A program made the translations under genes and the position numbers. A stretch of 64,000 nucleotides of DNA, taken from Mycolicibacterium aubagnense (lineage in GTDB: Bacteria; Actinomycetota; Actinomycetes; Mycobacteriales; Mycobacteriaceae). The stretch spans positions 62,001 to 126,000 of the forward strand of contig NZ_AP022578.1 in NCBI RefSeq assembly GCF_010730955.1, written 5' to 3'. The notes beneath the pieces were generated by a model that saw nothing but the letters and a program-made list of their open reading frames with translations, searched no databases and was not told where the DNA came from. This document shows positions 33,232 through 42,097 of the stretch, one piece after another (position 1 is the stretch's first letter; each line of letters begins with the position of its first letter).

Positions 33232-35313
33232 GTGCGAACGGGTGTCGTCCGAGAGGGAGACGAAATCCGTTTATCAGCAGGTGTTTTCACCGTCGTAACC
33301 CTGTCGGGCGGATCAGCTCGACTGGTTGACGCTGTCGGCGAGCAGATTGTGGTGCCGCTCTCGCAGCTGATGGTTGATCCGGCATTGGAATTGGTGTCGG
33401 GGTCGCGACCGCCACTGTGTTCTGAGGAAATGCTGGCTGGCATTCCCGAGGCAGCCGTCGAGCAAGCACGGTGGTGGGAGCGCCACATCGTGGAGATCCT
33501 CAGCGGCCGCCCGCCTGGGACGGCCGCGGGCATTCGTCCCCGCCCAGAGTTCGACACGGCGAAACGATCTCTGCGGCAGCGTGAGCTGGCCAAGTTGGAC
33601 GAGCTGCGTGCCGCCGGCCACGACGTGAGTCGGAATGCGTTGCAGCGTCGCCGATTTGCCTACGAACGGGACGGGCTCCTGGGAGTGGTTGACGGGCGCC
33701 ATAATCGGCGGCGCGCGGTATTCGGCCGTGTGGACGACCGTGTCGTCGCCGCGGTGCGGGATGCGATCGAGGGCGAGACCGACCTGTCAACGGGAACGGT
33801 GCAGCGTCTGCAACGGCGGGTCGCCAAGACGCTGGTGGCCACCTATGGTGCCGACGACGCGCCCGCGATGCCGTCGCAGCCCACCTTCTACCGGCTGGTC
33901 AAGCGCCTCGCGGAAGGACGGCACACGTTCGGGTCAGCACGGACGCGGCGATCGCTGTCCAAGCAGCCCGATGGCCCATTCGGGTCGATCACCGTGGTGC
34001 GCCCCGGCGAGATGGTGGAAATCGATTCAACCCTTCTGGATGTACGGGTAGTGCTCGATGACGGCATGGTAGACCGAGTCGAGCTGACTGCGATGGTCGA
34101 CAACGCTACGCGGTCCATCCCGGCCGCGGTGCTGCGACCGACGACCAAAGCAGTGGACGCGTCACTGCTCTTGGCGCGGGCATTGACGCCCGAACCGATG
34201 CGCCCGGGATGGGCCGATGCGCTGCGGATGTCCCGGTCGGTACTTCCGCACCACAGCCTGACCAGTGTCGATCAGCGCCTGGCCGATGCTGCGGCCAGGC
34301 CGGTGATCGCTCCCGAGACGATCGTCTGCGATCACGGGAAAGCGTATCTGTCCCAAACATTTCGGCAAGCGTGCTGCACATTGGGGATCAATCTGCAGCC
34401 GGCTCATCCCGACTGCCCGACCGATAAGCCGAAGATCGAGCGGACATTGCAGTCGGTGGGCACCCTGTTCGCACAGTACGTGGCCGGTTACGTCGGTTCA
34501 TCGGTGGAGCGGCGTGGGAAAAACGCCGAGGACGACGCGGTGTGGTCGATGATTGAGCTGCAGGCGCTGCTGGACGAGTGGATCATCGCGGTGTGGCAGA
34601 ACCGCCCCCACGATGGCCTGCGGGATCCGGTGACGCCGGGGAAAGCGTTGTCTCCCAACGAGAAATACACTGCCCTCGTTGAGGTGGCTGGCTATGTACC
34701 GGTCCCACTGGACGCCGACGACTATATCGAATTGCTTCCCGTGCAGTGGCGCACAATCAACAGTTACGGGGTCCGGATCAACCATCGCACCTATGACGCC
34801 AAGGCGCTCAACCCATACCGGCGCCAGCATTCCGGGGTCGATGCCCGTAACGGACAGTGGGAAGTGCACTACGACCCGTATGACGTGTCGAGGATTTGGG
34901 TGCGCAATCACCACGAAGACGGATGGCTGGCCGCGACGTGGACGCACCTTCGGTCCTCGCCGGTGCCGTTCGGCGAGACACTGTGGCGCCACGCCCGCTC
35001 CGTAGCCGACCGCAGAGGGGCCCAGAAGACCCAGGAAGCGGAGATTGCGGCCATCGCGGAGGACTTGCTGGACCGCGCCGCCGCTGGGCCGCAGCAGCAG
35101 ACGAAAGCCGAGCGCCGAGTGACTGGACGGACCAGCGCCGCGAGCGCCGGCCGGGACTGGCCGGACCCGACGGAATCATCCGAACATCATGGCCCGTCAC
35201 CGTCGGAACGGGCCGCCGACAACGAGACTTTCGACGATGACGGCGAGATGGCGGAGGTCATACCCCTGCCGGTGTTTGATGCACGCAAGGAGGCCCAAAC
35301 GTGGCGACTGTGA
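33232..35313 (+). CDS. tniA: TniA/TnsB-like DDE transposase
   Basis: A 693-residue integrase-like transposase. After N-terminal DNA-binding domains, the catalytic core shows Asp near 265 (MVEIDSTLLDVRVV), Asp near 367 (IVCDHGKAYLSQ) and Glu near 403 (DKPKIERTLQS), followed by a Mu-type C-terminal beta domain (HRTYDAKALNPYR) and an acidic disordered tail that in relatives contacts the ATPase. It binds the repeated end motifs and joins 3' ends to the target. Its end overlaps the next gene by 13 bases. Confidence 0.93.
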   Translation: MRTGVVREGDEIRLSAGVFTVVTLSGGSARLVDAVGEQIVVPLSQLMVDPALELVSGSRPPLCSEEMLAGIPEAAVEQARWWERHIVEILSGRPPGTAAGIRPRPEFDTAKRSLRQRELAKLDELRAAGHDVSRNALQRRRFAYERDGLLGVVDGRHNRRRAVFGRVDDRVVAAVRDAIEGETDLSTGTVQRLQRRVAKTLVATYGADDAPAMPSQPTFYRLVKRLAEGRHTFGSARTRRSLSKQPDGPFGSITVVRPGEMVEIDSTLLDVRVVLDDGMVDRVELTAMVDNATRSIPAAVLRPTTKAVDASLLLARALTPEPMRPGWADALRMSRSVLPHHSLTSVDQRLADAAARPVIAPETIVCDHGKAYLSQTFRQACCTLGINLQPAHPDCPTDKPKIERTLQSVGTLFAQYVAGYVGSSVERRGKNAEDDAVWSMIELQALLDEWIIAVWQNRPHDGLRDPVTPGKALSPNEKYTALVEVAGYVPVPLDADDYIELLPVQWRTINSYGVRINHRTYDAKALNPYRRQHSGVDARNGQWEVHYDPYDVSRIWVRNHHEDGWLAATWTHLRSSPVPFGETLWRHARSVADRRGAQKTQEAEIAAIAEDLLDRAAAGPQQQTKAERRVTGRTSAASAGRDWPDPTESSEHHGPSPSERAADNETFDDDGEMAEVIPLPVFDARKEAQTWRL

Positions 35314-36329
35314 CCGAGATTGCGGCGGTGGGTCAGTTAGAGGATCGCCGCCAGCCGACCACGACGCTGGAGGGCTGGCGGCGTTTTGTTGATGCCGATC
35401 CGCCGGAGTTCACGTTGCTCGCCGACGACGAGTGGGCCAGCCTCGGTGAGGACGAGCGGACGGCCTACAACGAGGCCCGGGTTGCGCATCATTCGGAGCT
35501 GGTGGTGGTCACCACGTCGGCGATCGAAGCGATCACCCATCAGGGCCGGCTGTTGACATTGCTCAACCAGCGCGAGATCGGGGCCCGGCGCGGGCTGATC
35601 ATCTCCGGCGGGGCAGCGACGGGGAAAACTACGGCGATCAAGCAACTGGGTCGGTTTCACGAATTGCGCACCCGTGCACGGTTTCCCGGCGATGAGAGCC
35701 GGATTCCGGTGGTGTATGTGACGGCCCCGCCGAAAGGGTCGCCCCGCAAGTTGGCGATGGAGTTCGCACGGTTTCTGGGGCTTCCCACGCTCAATCAGCG
35801 GATGAACGTGACCGATATTTCCGATGCCGTGTGCCAGGTGCTCATCGATGCCCGTACCGACATCGTGGTGGTCGATGAAATCCACAACCTCAACCTCGAC
35901 ACCCGCGCCGGCGAAGAACTGTCCGACCACCTCAAATACTTCACCGAGCATCTGCCTGCGACATTCGTTTACGCCGGGATCGAAGTGGAACGCTCGGGGC
36001 TGTTCACCGGCACGCGGGGACGGCAGTTGGCCGGCCGTTGCGGGGTGATCCACACCAGCGCATTCCCCGACGCCAAGGAGTGGCGACAACTCGTCGCCGC
36101 CATGGAAGGTACCTTGCGTCTGCATCGACACGAACCGGGAAGCCTTGTCGCCCAGGCCCGTTACCTGCACCGCCGCACCGGCGGGATGATCGGCAGCCTG
36201 GCCCACTTGATCCGGGCTTCAGCAATCCAAGCGATGCTCGACGGCACCGAGCACATCACCCGCGAGGCCATGGACGATATTTTGATCGACTACGCCGCCC
36301 ACACGGCCGCGGCCCGCACGGCCAGCTGA
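35301..36329 (+). CDS. tniB: TniB/TnsC-like AAA+ transposition regulator
   Basis: A 342-residue AAA+ ATPase with Walker A GGAATGKTT (about 105-112), Walker B IVVVDEIHNL and sensor regions downstream. Family members form ATP-dependent filaments on target DNA, linking the TniQ-selected site to the transposase and giving target immunity. The start GTG 35301 lies within the transposase gene end, showing translational coupling. Length and order are usual for Tn5053/Tn7-like cores. Confidence 0.93.
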   Translation: MATVTEIAAVGQLEDRRQPTTTLEGWRRFVDADPPEFTLLADDEWASLGEDERTAYNEARVAHHSELVVVTTSAIEAITHQGRLLTLLNQREIGARRGLIISGGAATGKTTAIKQLGRFHELRTRARFPGDESRIPVVYVTAPPKGSPRKLAMEFARFLGLPTLNQRMNVTDISDAVCQVLIDARTDIVVVDEIHNLNLDTRAGEELSDHLKYFTEHLPATFVYAGIEVERSGLFTGTRGRQLAGRCGVIHTSAFPDAKEWRQLVAAMEGTLRLHRHEPGSLVAQARYLHRRTGGMIGSLAHLIRASAIQAMLDGTEHITREAMDDILIDYAAHTAAARTAS

Positions 36330-36330
36330 C

Positions 36331-37173
36331 GTGGCAACTGTCAGGCCGTGGCCGCGCGGACCACGCCAGCGGCTCCCGCGAACGATCGCACCGTTCCGTT
36401 GGGAAGCCGTATCGTCCTACATCGACAGGCTGGCCCGCGCCAACCATATCGGCGTCTCCACACTGCGCGGCCATGTCGCCGAATCATGCGCAGCCCGGCC
36501 GCGACCGGACTGGTTGGCCGTCGTCAGCGGCCAACCTGAGCAGGTAATCCGGTCCCGTCTCTGCGGGCTTGCTGGCGACCCCACCGCGCTCAAGCAATAT
36601 CTCCGCCGCCCTTTGTGTCAAAGATGTATGGCACGCAAGGGAATACACGAACCCGTCTACTGCTACCTGCCTGCACATGTCTCCGTATGCCACCGTCACC
36701 GACGCTGGATCGGTTCACCAACGCGCGTTCTTGACGACCAGGTGGATCTTCGTGACCGGCCCACGGTGCTCAGTGCCGGGCGCACGCATCGGCGCTTGGC
36801 CCGTCAGTATTCAGAGGTCGACCTTCATGACGCCTTGGGCGACGCCCGCCACATCCTGGTCTTCTGGGCTCACGCAGAGCGTCACGTGGCGGCGGGGATT
36901 CTGCAGAATGGCCTAGAAGCGCACGTGGTGGCCTACCCCGATGTGATCGCCGTAGCCGCAACATTGCTCACAGCTCGCCCTCGGGTTGAACAGCCCAGGA
37001 CGCCAACGGAACCCGCCTGGCCGACGCTACTGCTCGACCGCATCAACGAACGCACCGGCGCCCACCATGCCGACGCCACCCCCGTCGAGCAATGGGCGCA
37101 GTACCGACGCCTATTCGCCACTGCCGTATTGACGACACGCTCAGACGGCGCAGAACTGGCGTGTCGCGCTTAG
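36331..37173 (+). CDS. tniQ: TniQ/TnsD-like target-selection protein
   Basis: A 280-residue TniQ-family protein with an N-terminal domain (FRWEAVSSYIDRLARANHI) and the zinc-finger block PLCQRCMARKG, CYLPAHVSVCHRHRRWIG. TniQ/TnsD proteins choose the target site. At this length it lacks the long C-terminal sequence-recognition region of Tn7 TnsD, so it may not use a fixed chromosomal site. The actual target, an ORF on plasmid-like DNA, agrees with this. One base separates it from the ATPase stop. Confidence 0.87.
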   Translation: MATVRPWPRGPRQRLPRTIAPFRWEAVSSYIDRLARANHIGVSTLRGHVAESCAARPRPDWLAVVSGQPEQVIRSRLCGLAGDPTALKQYLRRPLCQRCMARKGIHEPVYCYLPAHVSVCHRHRRWIGSPTRVLDDQVDLRDRPTVLSAGRTHRRLARQYSEVDLHDALGDARHILVFWAHAERHVAAGILQNGLEAHVVAYPDVIAVAATLLTARPRVEQPRTPTEPAWPTLLLDRINERTGAHHADATPVEQWAQYRRLFATAVLTTRSDGAELACRA

Positions 37174-37191
37174 GGGTCGGCAGTCTTGAAT

Positions 37192-37211
37192 GTGCCTTAT
37201 CAGTAAGGCAC
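37192..37211. promoter_or_regulatory. Perfect 8-bp stem inverted repeat after TniQ
   Basis: GTGCCTTA (37192-37199) and TAAGGCAC (37204-37211) flank TCAG. No U-run follows, so it may be an operator or recombination site rather than an intrinsic terminator. It separates the transposition core from the cargo. Confidence 0.45.
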
Positions 37212-37309
37212 TTGTGGTGTGCATCTGACTGTGTCCGACGGTTGTATCTATCGGCTTTCTAATCGTTAGGGACAGTGGTATCTGGCTGGGTGTATCGGCC
37301 GGTGAATCA

Positions 37310-38158
37310 TCACCGGCGGCGCTGCTTGCCGGTGATTGGCCGGCGGTGGGTGGTCCAGCACGCGGCCACCGCGCTGACCACCACAGCGAAGGCGGCAATG
37401 ACGCTGGCCGGGAGGGCGTGGTCCTGCAGCCATCCGGTCGCGGTGGCCGACCAGCCGGTGAGCAGGTTGCCGCCGCTGGCGGTGTGCCCGGTGGCCGCGG
37501 GCAGCCAGTACCACGCGAGGTAGGCGCCGGTGGCGATGAGGACAACGGCGGTGACGCGGGTCCCGTGGCGGGCGAGGATACCCAGATGCCGGGTCAGGGC
37601 CGTGCCGGCGATGGCGGTGCCGACGCTGACCAGCATCAAGATGGTGGCGGCACCGGCTGTGTATGCGGTGAACACTGCCAGCAGACCGCCCCATCCGCTG
37701 GTGGCCTGGGCCTGGGCGATCACCGCGAGCAGTACCCCGAAGGTGCAGGACAGTGACGCCAGGGCGTAGCCGATTCCGGCCGCGAGCACACCACCGGCTG
37801 TTGGGGAGTCCGGCCGATGACGCGTCCGGGCAGGCATACGCAGACCGATGGTGCGGCCGGTGAGCATGAAGCCGCCCAAGATGGCCAGGGTGAGCCCGAT
37901 CGTGATCCCGAGCCAGGGAGCAGCCGTCACCAGGGTCCGGGCACCGGCACTGATCGCGATACCGGCGAGGGTGAGGGTGCCGGTGAACCCGATGGTCAGG
38001 ACGGCCCCGGTGCGCAGTGCCCGGGCCAGCCGCACGAGCACCGCATCGGTGCCGCCGGTGGCGATGGTGCCGGTGATCCACGCCGGTAGCAGCGCGAACC
38101 CGCAGGGGTTGACCGGGGCGAGCATGCCAGCGGTAAACGCGAGCGCGAGCAGGTTCAC
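37310..38158 (-). CDS. ccdA: CcdA/DsbD-like membrane thiol-transfer protein
   Basis: A 282-residue membrane protein of the CcdA family with the two conserved Cys regions NPCGFALLPAW in the first helix and SLSCTFGVLLAV in the fourth. It passes electrons from cytosolic thioredoxin to an outer thioredoxin-like protein. GTG 38158 overlaps the upstream thioredoxin-like gene by four bases, so the two form the usual pair. The C-terminal 80 residues add an extra membrane segment and basic tail. In this cargo it likely supports the cupredoxin or mercury proteins. Confidence 0.85.
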   Translation of the reverse strand: MNLLALAFTAGMLAPVNPCGFALLPAWITGTIATGGTDAVLVRLARALRTGAVLTIGFTGTLTLAGIAISAGARTLVTAAPWLGITIGLTLAILGGFMLTGRTIGLRMPARTRHRPDSPTAGGVLAAGIGYALASLSCTFGVLLAVIAQAQATSGWGGLLAVFTAYTAGAATILMLVSVGTAIAGTALTRHLGILARHGTRVTAVVLIATGAYLAWYWLPAATGHTASGGNLLTGWSATATGWLQDHALPASVIAAFAVVVSAVAACWTTHRRPITGKQRRR

Positions 38159-38541
38159 CGTGCGGCGCTGCTGCCGAGGGCGGCCAGGATCTGATCCTGG
38201 GACGGGGCGTGGCCGCGGTAGCTGATCTGCCCGGACGGGTCGATGACGAGGGCGGTGGTCGGCGCGGTCACCTGGTAGCGGCTGGTCAGGGCCCCGTTAG
38301 TATCGACGACCGCGGGCAGGCTGGTGCCGCCGATCTGGTCCAGGAAGTGGCGAACATCGGCGGGTTTCTCGGTGGGGACGATGTCGACGGCTAGGAACTT
38401 GGCGCTGCCTCCGGCTTTCTCCACGGCCGCCCGAGCAGCGGCCAGGGATTTACCGCCGCCGACGCATTCGCCGCACCCGTAGGAGAAGAACAGGATCGCG
38501 GTCGGGGCGGCAGCGGGCAGTTCGACGGTTTTGCCGTCCAC
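38155..38541 (-). CDS. Thioredoxin-like protein paired with CcdA (N-terminus uncertain)
   Basis: A thioredoxin-fold domain with FFSYGCGECVGGGKSL (CxxC), the cis-Pro region TSLPAVVDTNG and a C-terminal helix. GTG 38541 is the only start seen. The frame continues 60 bases upstream with a Thr/Ser/Pro-rich linker typical after a lipoprotein signal (TTSNPTSPPHANATTQ) but then hits TAA and has no signal peptide. The export signal has probably been lost or the 5' end altered. Outer-face thiol reductase is the expected role. Confidence 0.68.
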   Translation of the reverse strand: MDGKTVELPAAAPTAILFFSYGCGECVGGGKSLAAARAAVEKAGGSAKFLAVDIVPTEKPADVRHFLDQIGGTSLPAVVDTNGALTSRYQVTAPTTALVIDPSGQISYRGHAPSQDQILAALGSSAAR

Positions 38542-38846
38542 CGTGGTCAGTGTCGCCGCCGTCGCCTGGGTTGTGGCGTTGGCGTGTGGCGGTGAGGTCG
38601 GATTGCTGGTTGTTTATCTGGGGTTGTATTCGGGTGTGTTCTGTTGTTCCCCCTTAGGTTATGGGACTGGTCTGGGCGTAAGCGGATACGATTGCGTTGC
38701 AGGGTGTTTCCGTTTAGGTGGCGATTCGGCGGCTCTTGTGGCTGAAGTGGTGGCGCGCCGGATTGGTTTGGCGGTGCCTGGAATTCCGCGCCTGCGCACT
38801 CTGTTCGCGATTCGGGCAGGTCGGCGCTGCGGTTTCGGGTTGGGTT
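38542..38846. other. Low-GC interval, no complete gene
   Basis: Besides the linker described for the thioredoxin-like gene, I see no start with ribosome site on the minus strand. Reading frames on the plus strand lack coding bias. It may be decayed sequence. Confidence 0.4.
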
Positions 38847-39245
38847 TTATGCGGTGAGGGCGTCGATTGCGGCTTGCAGTTTTGTCGTGGCTTGGTCGGC
38901 GATGTCTTTGAGTGCGGGTTCGTCGGTGACGTCGACCATCAGCATGGGGTTCATTGCTTCGATGATCACCGTGCCCGTGTCGGTGGGGTGGGCGCGCACG
39001 ACGACGTTGCAGGGCAGCAGTAACCCGATCTGGCGGTCAATGGTGACGGCCTGGTGGGCGAGCGGGGGGTTGCAGGCGCCCAGGATGAGGTAGTCCTCCA
39101 TGTCGGTGCCGAGTTTGGCTTTGATGGTCGCTTTCATGTCGATCTCGGTGAGCACGCCAAAGCCTTGTTGTTGCAGGGCGTTTCGTGTGCGGGTGACGGC
39201 GTCATCGAAGTCGGTGTGCAGCGTGGTGGAGATCGCGATGTTCAT
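38847..39245 (-). CDS. DUF302-family protein
   Basis: A 132-residue protein with the DUF302 fold signature: FDDAVTRTRNALQQQGFGVLTEIDM, LGACNPPLAHQAV and IGLLLPCNVVVRAH. Members are small alpha/beta proteins often encoded with metal-resistance or redox genes. Their reaction is unknown. The two conserved cysteines (in GACNP and LPCNV) could bind a soft metal. It follows the Met-rich gene in the cupredoxin operon. Confidence 0.85.
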   Translation of the reverse strand: MNIAISTTLHTDFDDAVTRTRNALQQQGFGVLTEIDMKATIKAKLGTDMEDYLILGACNPPLAHQAVTIDRQIGLLLPCNVVVRAHPTDTGTVIIEAMNPMLMVDVTDEPALKDIADQATTKLQAAIDALTA

Positions 39246-39390
39246 CGGTGGATTCCTCTGGGTGCTGATCGTTCACGACGGCAGATACGTCGATGAGATG
39301 GGTGTGGCGGCGTGCGCGGGCTGCCCGGGTGAGACCGGTGCGCCTCGTTGGTATGTGTTGTGCCCCTGCGTGATTGGTGGGTTAGTGGTG

Positions 39391-39726
39391 TCACCAGGGG
39401 TCCATCATCGGTCCCCAAGGGCCGGGGCCCATCATCGGTCCCCAGGAGCCGGGTCCCATCATGGGGCCGGGCCCCATCATGCCTGGGCCCCAGGAACCGG
39501 GCCCCATCATGCCTGGGCCCCAATAGCATCCGGGGTCCCAGCCGTTGGGGGTCCAGCAGCCCGGCGGGCCTTGCGTCGGAAGGTCCGAGCCGATCGGCGC
39601 CCACACTCCGGTTCGCGGTTGCGGGGTAGCGGTGTCAGCGCTGCTGACGGCGGTGAATGTAGGGACCAGCGCGCTGACCAGCGCGGCGGCGGCCAGTGCC
39701 GTGATCGTGGTGCGTGCGGTGAACAT
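39391..39726 (-). CDS. Secreted protein with Gly-Pro-Met-Met/Trp repeat tail
   Basis: ATG 39726 gives a signal peptide (about residues 5-30, cleaved near SSADT) and a 75-residue mature protein. The first part holds two Cys (GCWTPNGWDPGCYWG); the tail is a run of GPGMM, GPGSW and GPMM units with about 14 methionines and several tryptophans. Met/Trp/Cys composition suggests an exported Cu(I) or Hg(II) binder. No named family. It is encoded just after the cupredoxin gene, which has a similar MMGP-rich head. Confidence 0.68.
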   Translation of the reverse strand: MFTARTTITALAAAALVSALVPTFTAVSSADTATPQPRTGVWAPIGSDLPTQGPPGCWTPNGWDPGCYWGPGMMGPGSWGPGMMGPGPMMGPGSWGPMMGPGPWGPMMDPW

Positions 39727-39748
39727 GGCGGCGGTCCTTTCCTGGTGC

Positions 39749-40474
39749 TTATCGGGGCGGCCCGGTGACGTCGAGTTCGGCGGACATACCCGAGACGTAG
39801 TGACCGGCGATGTTGCAGACCAGCTCGTAGCGGCCCGGCGGCAGGGTGATGGTGGTCCAGCCCAGGGCGCCGGGGGCGATGCCGTAGTCCGGTGATTGTT
39901 CGTCGCCACGGTCGGCGGCGCAGCTGCGGGAGGCTTCACCGAGGCTGCCGGTCTCATCGACGGTGCCGTCGGGGCCGCTGGGGCGCCGGCCCGCGAATTG
40001 TCCTGCGGGCAGCGGCAGTACCACCAGCTCGTGCACCATCGCACCGGTGTTCAGGACGCGGAATGACACCGGTCCGGCGGGCACCGTGGCCGGGGACAGG
40101 TAGATCCGCATCATGCCCATGCCGGGCATCATCCGCGGCCCCATCATCATGTGCCTGCCGGGGCCCATCATCGAGCCCATGTCGGTGACGTTGACATCGA
40201 CAACCGTCCCCGGCAGCGCCGGCGCCGCGCAGGACGTCGGGCCGCCCGGGTATTGGCGCCACGGGCCCATCATCGCCGGGCCCCACGACCCCCACATTCC
40301 CGTGCCGCCCGGATACCCGCGGTAGGCGGGCCAGGCCGGGTAGGGGCCGGCGCTGGCCGGTGGGATCGGGCGGGCACCGGGGCCGGTGCGGTACGCGATC
40401 GCGGTGGCGCCCAGCCCGAGCACCAGCGAGCTGGCCGCGATGGCCACGACCAGCCACAAACGGTGAGTTTTCAT
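39749..40474 (-). CDS. Exported cupredoxin with Met-rich N-terminal region
   Basis: ATG 40474 gives a signal/anchor (LVVAIAASSLVLGLGATAIA), a Pro/Gly/Met-rich head of about 110 residues (GSWGPAMMGPW, MGPGRHMMMGPRMMPGMGMM) and a C-terminal cupredoxin domain. Copper ligands are visible as His in MVHELVVLPL and Cys-x4-His-x4-Met in LVCNIAGHYVSGM, the type-1 copper pattern of sulfocyanin/plastocyanin-like proteins. It probably binds copper outside the membrane, as an electron carrier or sink. It is co-transcribed with the SHOCT gene upstream. Confidence 0.83.
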   Translation of the reverse strand: MKTHRLWLVVAIAASSLVLGLGATAIAYRTGPGARPIPPASAGPYPAWPAYRGYPGGTGMWGSWGPAMMGPWRQYPGGPTSCAAPALPGTVVDVNVTDMGSMMGPGRHMMMGPRMMPGMGMMRIYLSPATVPAGPVSFRVLNTGAMVHELVVLPLPAGQFAGRRPSGPDGTVDETGSLGEASRSCAADRGDEQSPDYGIAPGALGWTTITLPPGRYELVCNIAGHYVSGMSAELDVTGPPR

Positions 40475-40479
40475 GGCGT

Positions 40480-40767
40480 TCAACGGTGTTCGCGCAGTGC
40501 CGTCATGCGCTGGCGGTATTCGGTGTCATCGATCTCCCCCCGCGCCAGGCGTTCGGCCAGCATGTCCTCGGCGGTGCGGGCCCCGGGTGCGGCGCCCGCG
40601 GCCCCGTGATGGGTGCCGCTCAGGTAGCGCACCGCCGCCACGATCGCGGTGATCAGCACCGCGAAAAACAGCACCGCGACCACGGCAGTCAGAATCCAGC
40701 CGCCCCAACCCCATCCGCCGCCGTAGCCGCCGTTCCACATCCAGCCATTACCACCCCAACCGCACAT
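40480..40767 (-). CDS. Membrane protein with C-terminal SHOCT domain
   Basis: ATG 40767 follows AGGAGG by 5 bases. The 95-residue product has a Trp/Gly-rich head (MCGWGGNGWMWNGG), one membrane helix and a SHOCT motif at the end (AEDMLAERLARGEIDDTEYRQRMTAL). SHOCT proteins are small, oligomerising and often sit in metal or stress operons. Five bases separate it from the cupredoxin ATG, and a TTG there overlaps its stop, so they share an mRNA. Confidence 0.82.
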   Translation of the reverse strand: MCGWGGNGWMWNGGYGGGWGWGGWILTAVVAVLFFAVLITAIVAAVRYLSGTHHGAAGAAPGARTAEDMLAERLARGEIDDTEYRQRMTALREHR

Positions 40768-40894
40768 GACGCCTCCTGGGCCGTGTCGTAGGAACAAGTC
40801 GATCGCTTGACCACGTGATCGCTGCCGCCAGCATGCATCCGGTGGGTGCCGGGCCTCCAGAGGCGAAGGTCCCCACTTCGCCGTCCTGCTATAG

Positions 40895-40912
40895 CATCGT
40901 CAAATGACGATG
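40895..40912. promoter_or_regulatory. CmtR-type operator over a leaderless start
   Basis: CATCGTCA and TGACGATG are perfect 8-base arms around AA, and the ATG start at 40904 lies inside. TATAGC at 40890-40895 is a -10 element 8 bases before the ATG. The repressor would cover its own transcription start and start codon. Confidence 0.6.
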
Positions 40913-41275
40913 ACAACGCCCAATGTTGTGGTTGATCGTGTCGAGTTGGCGCCGGCCGCGGCGCTGTTTCGGTCGTTGGGCGATCCCACCCGGCTGGCGA
41001 TCGTGCGCCGGCTGGCCACCGGCCCGGCGCGGGTCACCGACTTGGCGACCGCGGTGGGATTGGCACAGTCCACGGTGTCCAGACACCTTGGCTGCCTGCG
41101 TGAGTGCGGCCTGGTGGACTCCGAGCCGGCGGGCCGGGCTTCGGTGTTTCGGCTCACCCAGCCGGCGCTGACCGAGGTGCTGGCCGCCGCCGAGGCCGTA
41201 TTGCAGGCCACCGGCAACCTGGTGGCGCTATGCCCCACCTACGGCGCAGACCCGGCCGCCGGGCAGCCGCAATGA
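40904..41275 (+). CDS. cmtR: CmtR-like ArsR/SmtB Cd/Pb-sensing repressor, copy 2
   Basis: A 123-residue repressor close to copy 1 at 16674-17033, with ligands at the same positions: Cys64 and Cys68 (HLGCLRECGL) and Cys110 (LCPTYG). ATG 40904 is probably leaderless. Its stop overlaps the start of the transporter gene (ATGA). It is expected to respond to Cd(II)/Pb(II). The transposon thus carries a second version of a pair already present outside it. Confidence 0.88.
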   Translation: MTMTTPNVVVDRVELAPAAALFRSLGDPTRLAIVRRLATGPARVTDLATAVGLAQSTVSRHLGCLRECGLVDSEPAGRASVFRLTQPALTEVLAAAEAVLQATGNLVALCPTYGADPAAGQPQ

Positions 41276-41975
41276 CCACCCACGGCGGCCCGGCCGCCCG
41301 TCCCACCAGCGTGCCCCCCGACGGTGCGTGCGACGACGGGTGCGGGTCCGTGCCGGCGGGGCCGGTGCGCGATGCGCGGTGGCATCGGGCTGCACGGTGG
41401 GCACGGTTGCTGGCCTGGGTCAGCCTGGCCTGGATGCTCACCGAGGGGCTCGTCGGGCTCTGGCAGGGCCTGATGGCCGGGTCGATCGCGTTAACCGGAT
41501 GGGCGCTGGGCAGCGCGGTGGAGGGGCTCGCGAGCCTGATTGTGGTGTGGCGGTTCACCGGGGCGCGCACCCTGTCATCGACCGCCGAGCGGCGCGCCCA
41601 ATACGCGGTGGCGGTGTCGTTTTGGCTGATCGCCCCCTACATCGCCGCGGAATCCATCCATCACCTGCTGGCGGGCAGCACAGCGAGACCAGCGCCATCG
41701 GCATCGCGCTGACCGCCCTGGCGCTGGTGATCATGCCGCTGCTGGGCTATGCCAAACACCGGCTGGCAGTGATCCTGGGCTCGGGGGCCACCGCCGGTGA
41801 AGGCACCCAGAACTACCTGTGCGCCGCCCAAGCCGCCGCGGTACTGATCGGTTTGGCGGTCACCGCGATCTGGCCCGGGGGTTGGTGGCTCGATCCGGCC
41901 ATCGGTCTGCTCATCGCTGCTGCGGCGGTGCGGGAGGGCATCGAATCCTGGCGCGGTGAGGGCTGCGGCTGCTGA
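41272..41975 (+). pseudogene. CDF-like cation transporter with a -1 frameshift, copy 2
   Basis: The first frame reads to HHLLAG near 41672. The homologous continuation QHSETSAIGIALTALALVIM is in the next frame, showing loss of one base in GCGGGCAGC at about 41673. Downstream it matches copy 1 (KHRLAVILGSGATAGEGTQN, WWLDPAIGLLIAAAAVREGIESWRGE) and ends GEGCGC. If the base loss is real the pump is inactive; if it is a sequence error it is a full Cd/Pb exporter. The Cys head is reduced to CDDGCG. Confidence 0.75.
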
Positions 41976-42019
41976 CCTATCGGTAGCCCGGCCGGTCCGC
42001 GGCCCCCGCGGTGGGCGGC

Positions 42020-42097
42020 ATGAACGTCTTTCACATCGCCCACCGCGACGCCCTGGTCGCCCTCTGCGTCGTGCTGGACCCCAACTGCTGCACCTAA
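42020..42097 (+). CDS. Possible 25-residue peptide ending in CC
   Basis: ATG 42020 opens MNVFHIAHRDALVALC and ends DPNCCT just before the convergent gene. GGTGGGCGG lies upstream. It could be a metal-binding peptide or a remnant. The evidence is weak. Confidence 0.2.
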   Translation: MNVFHIAHRDALVALCVVLDPNCCT

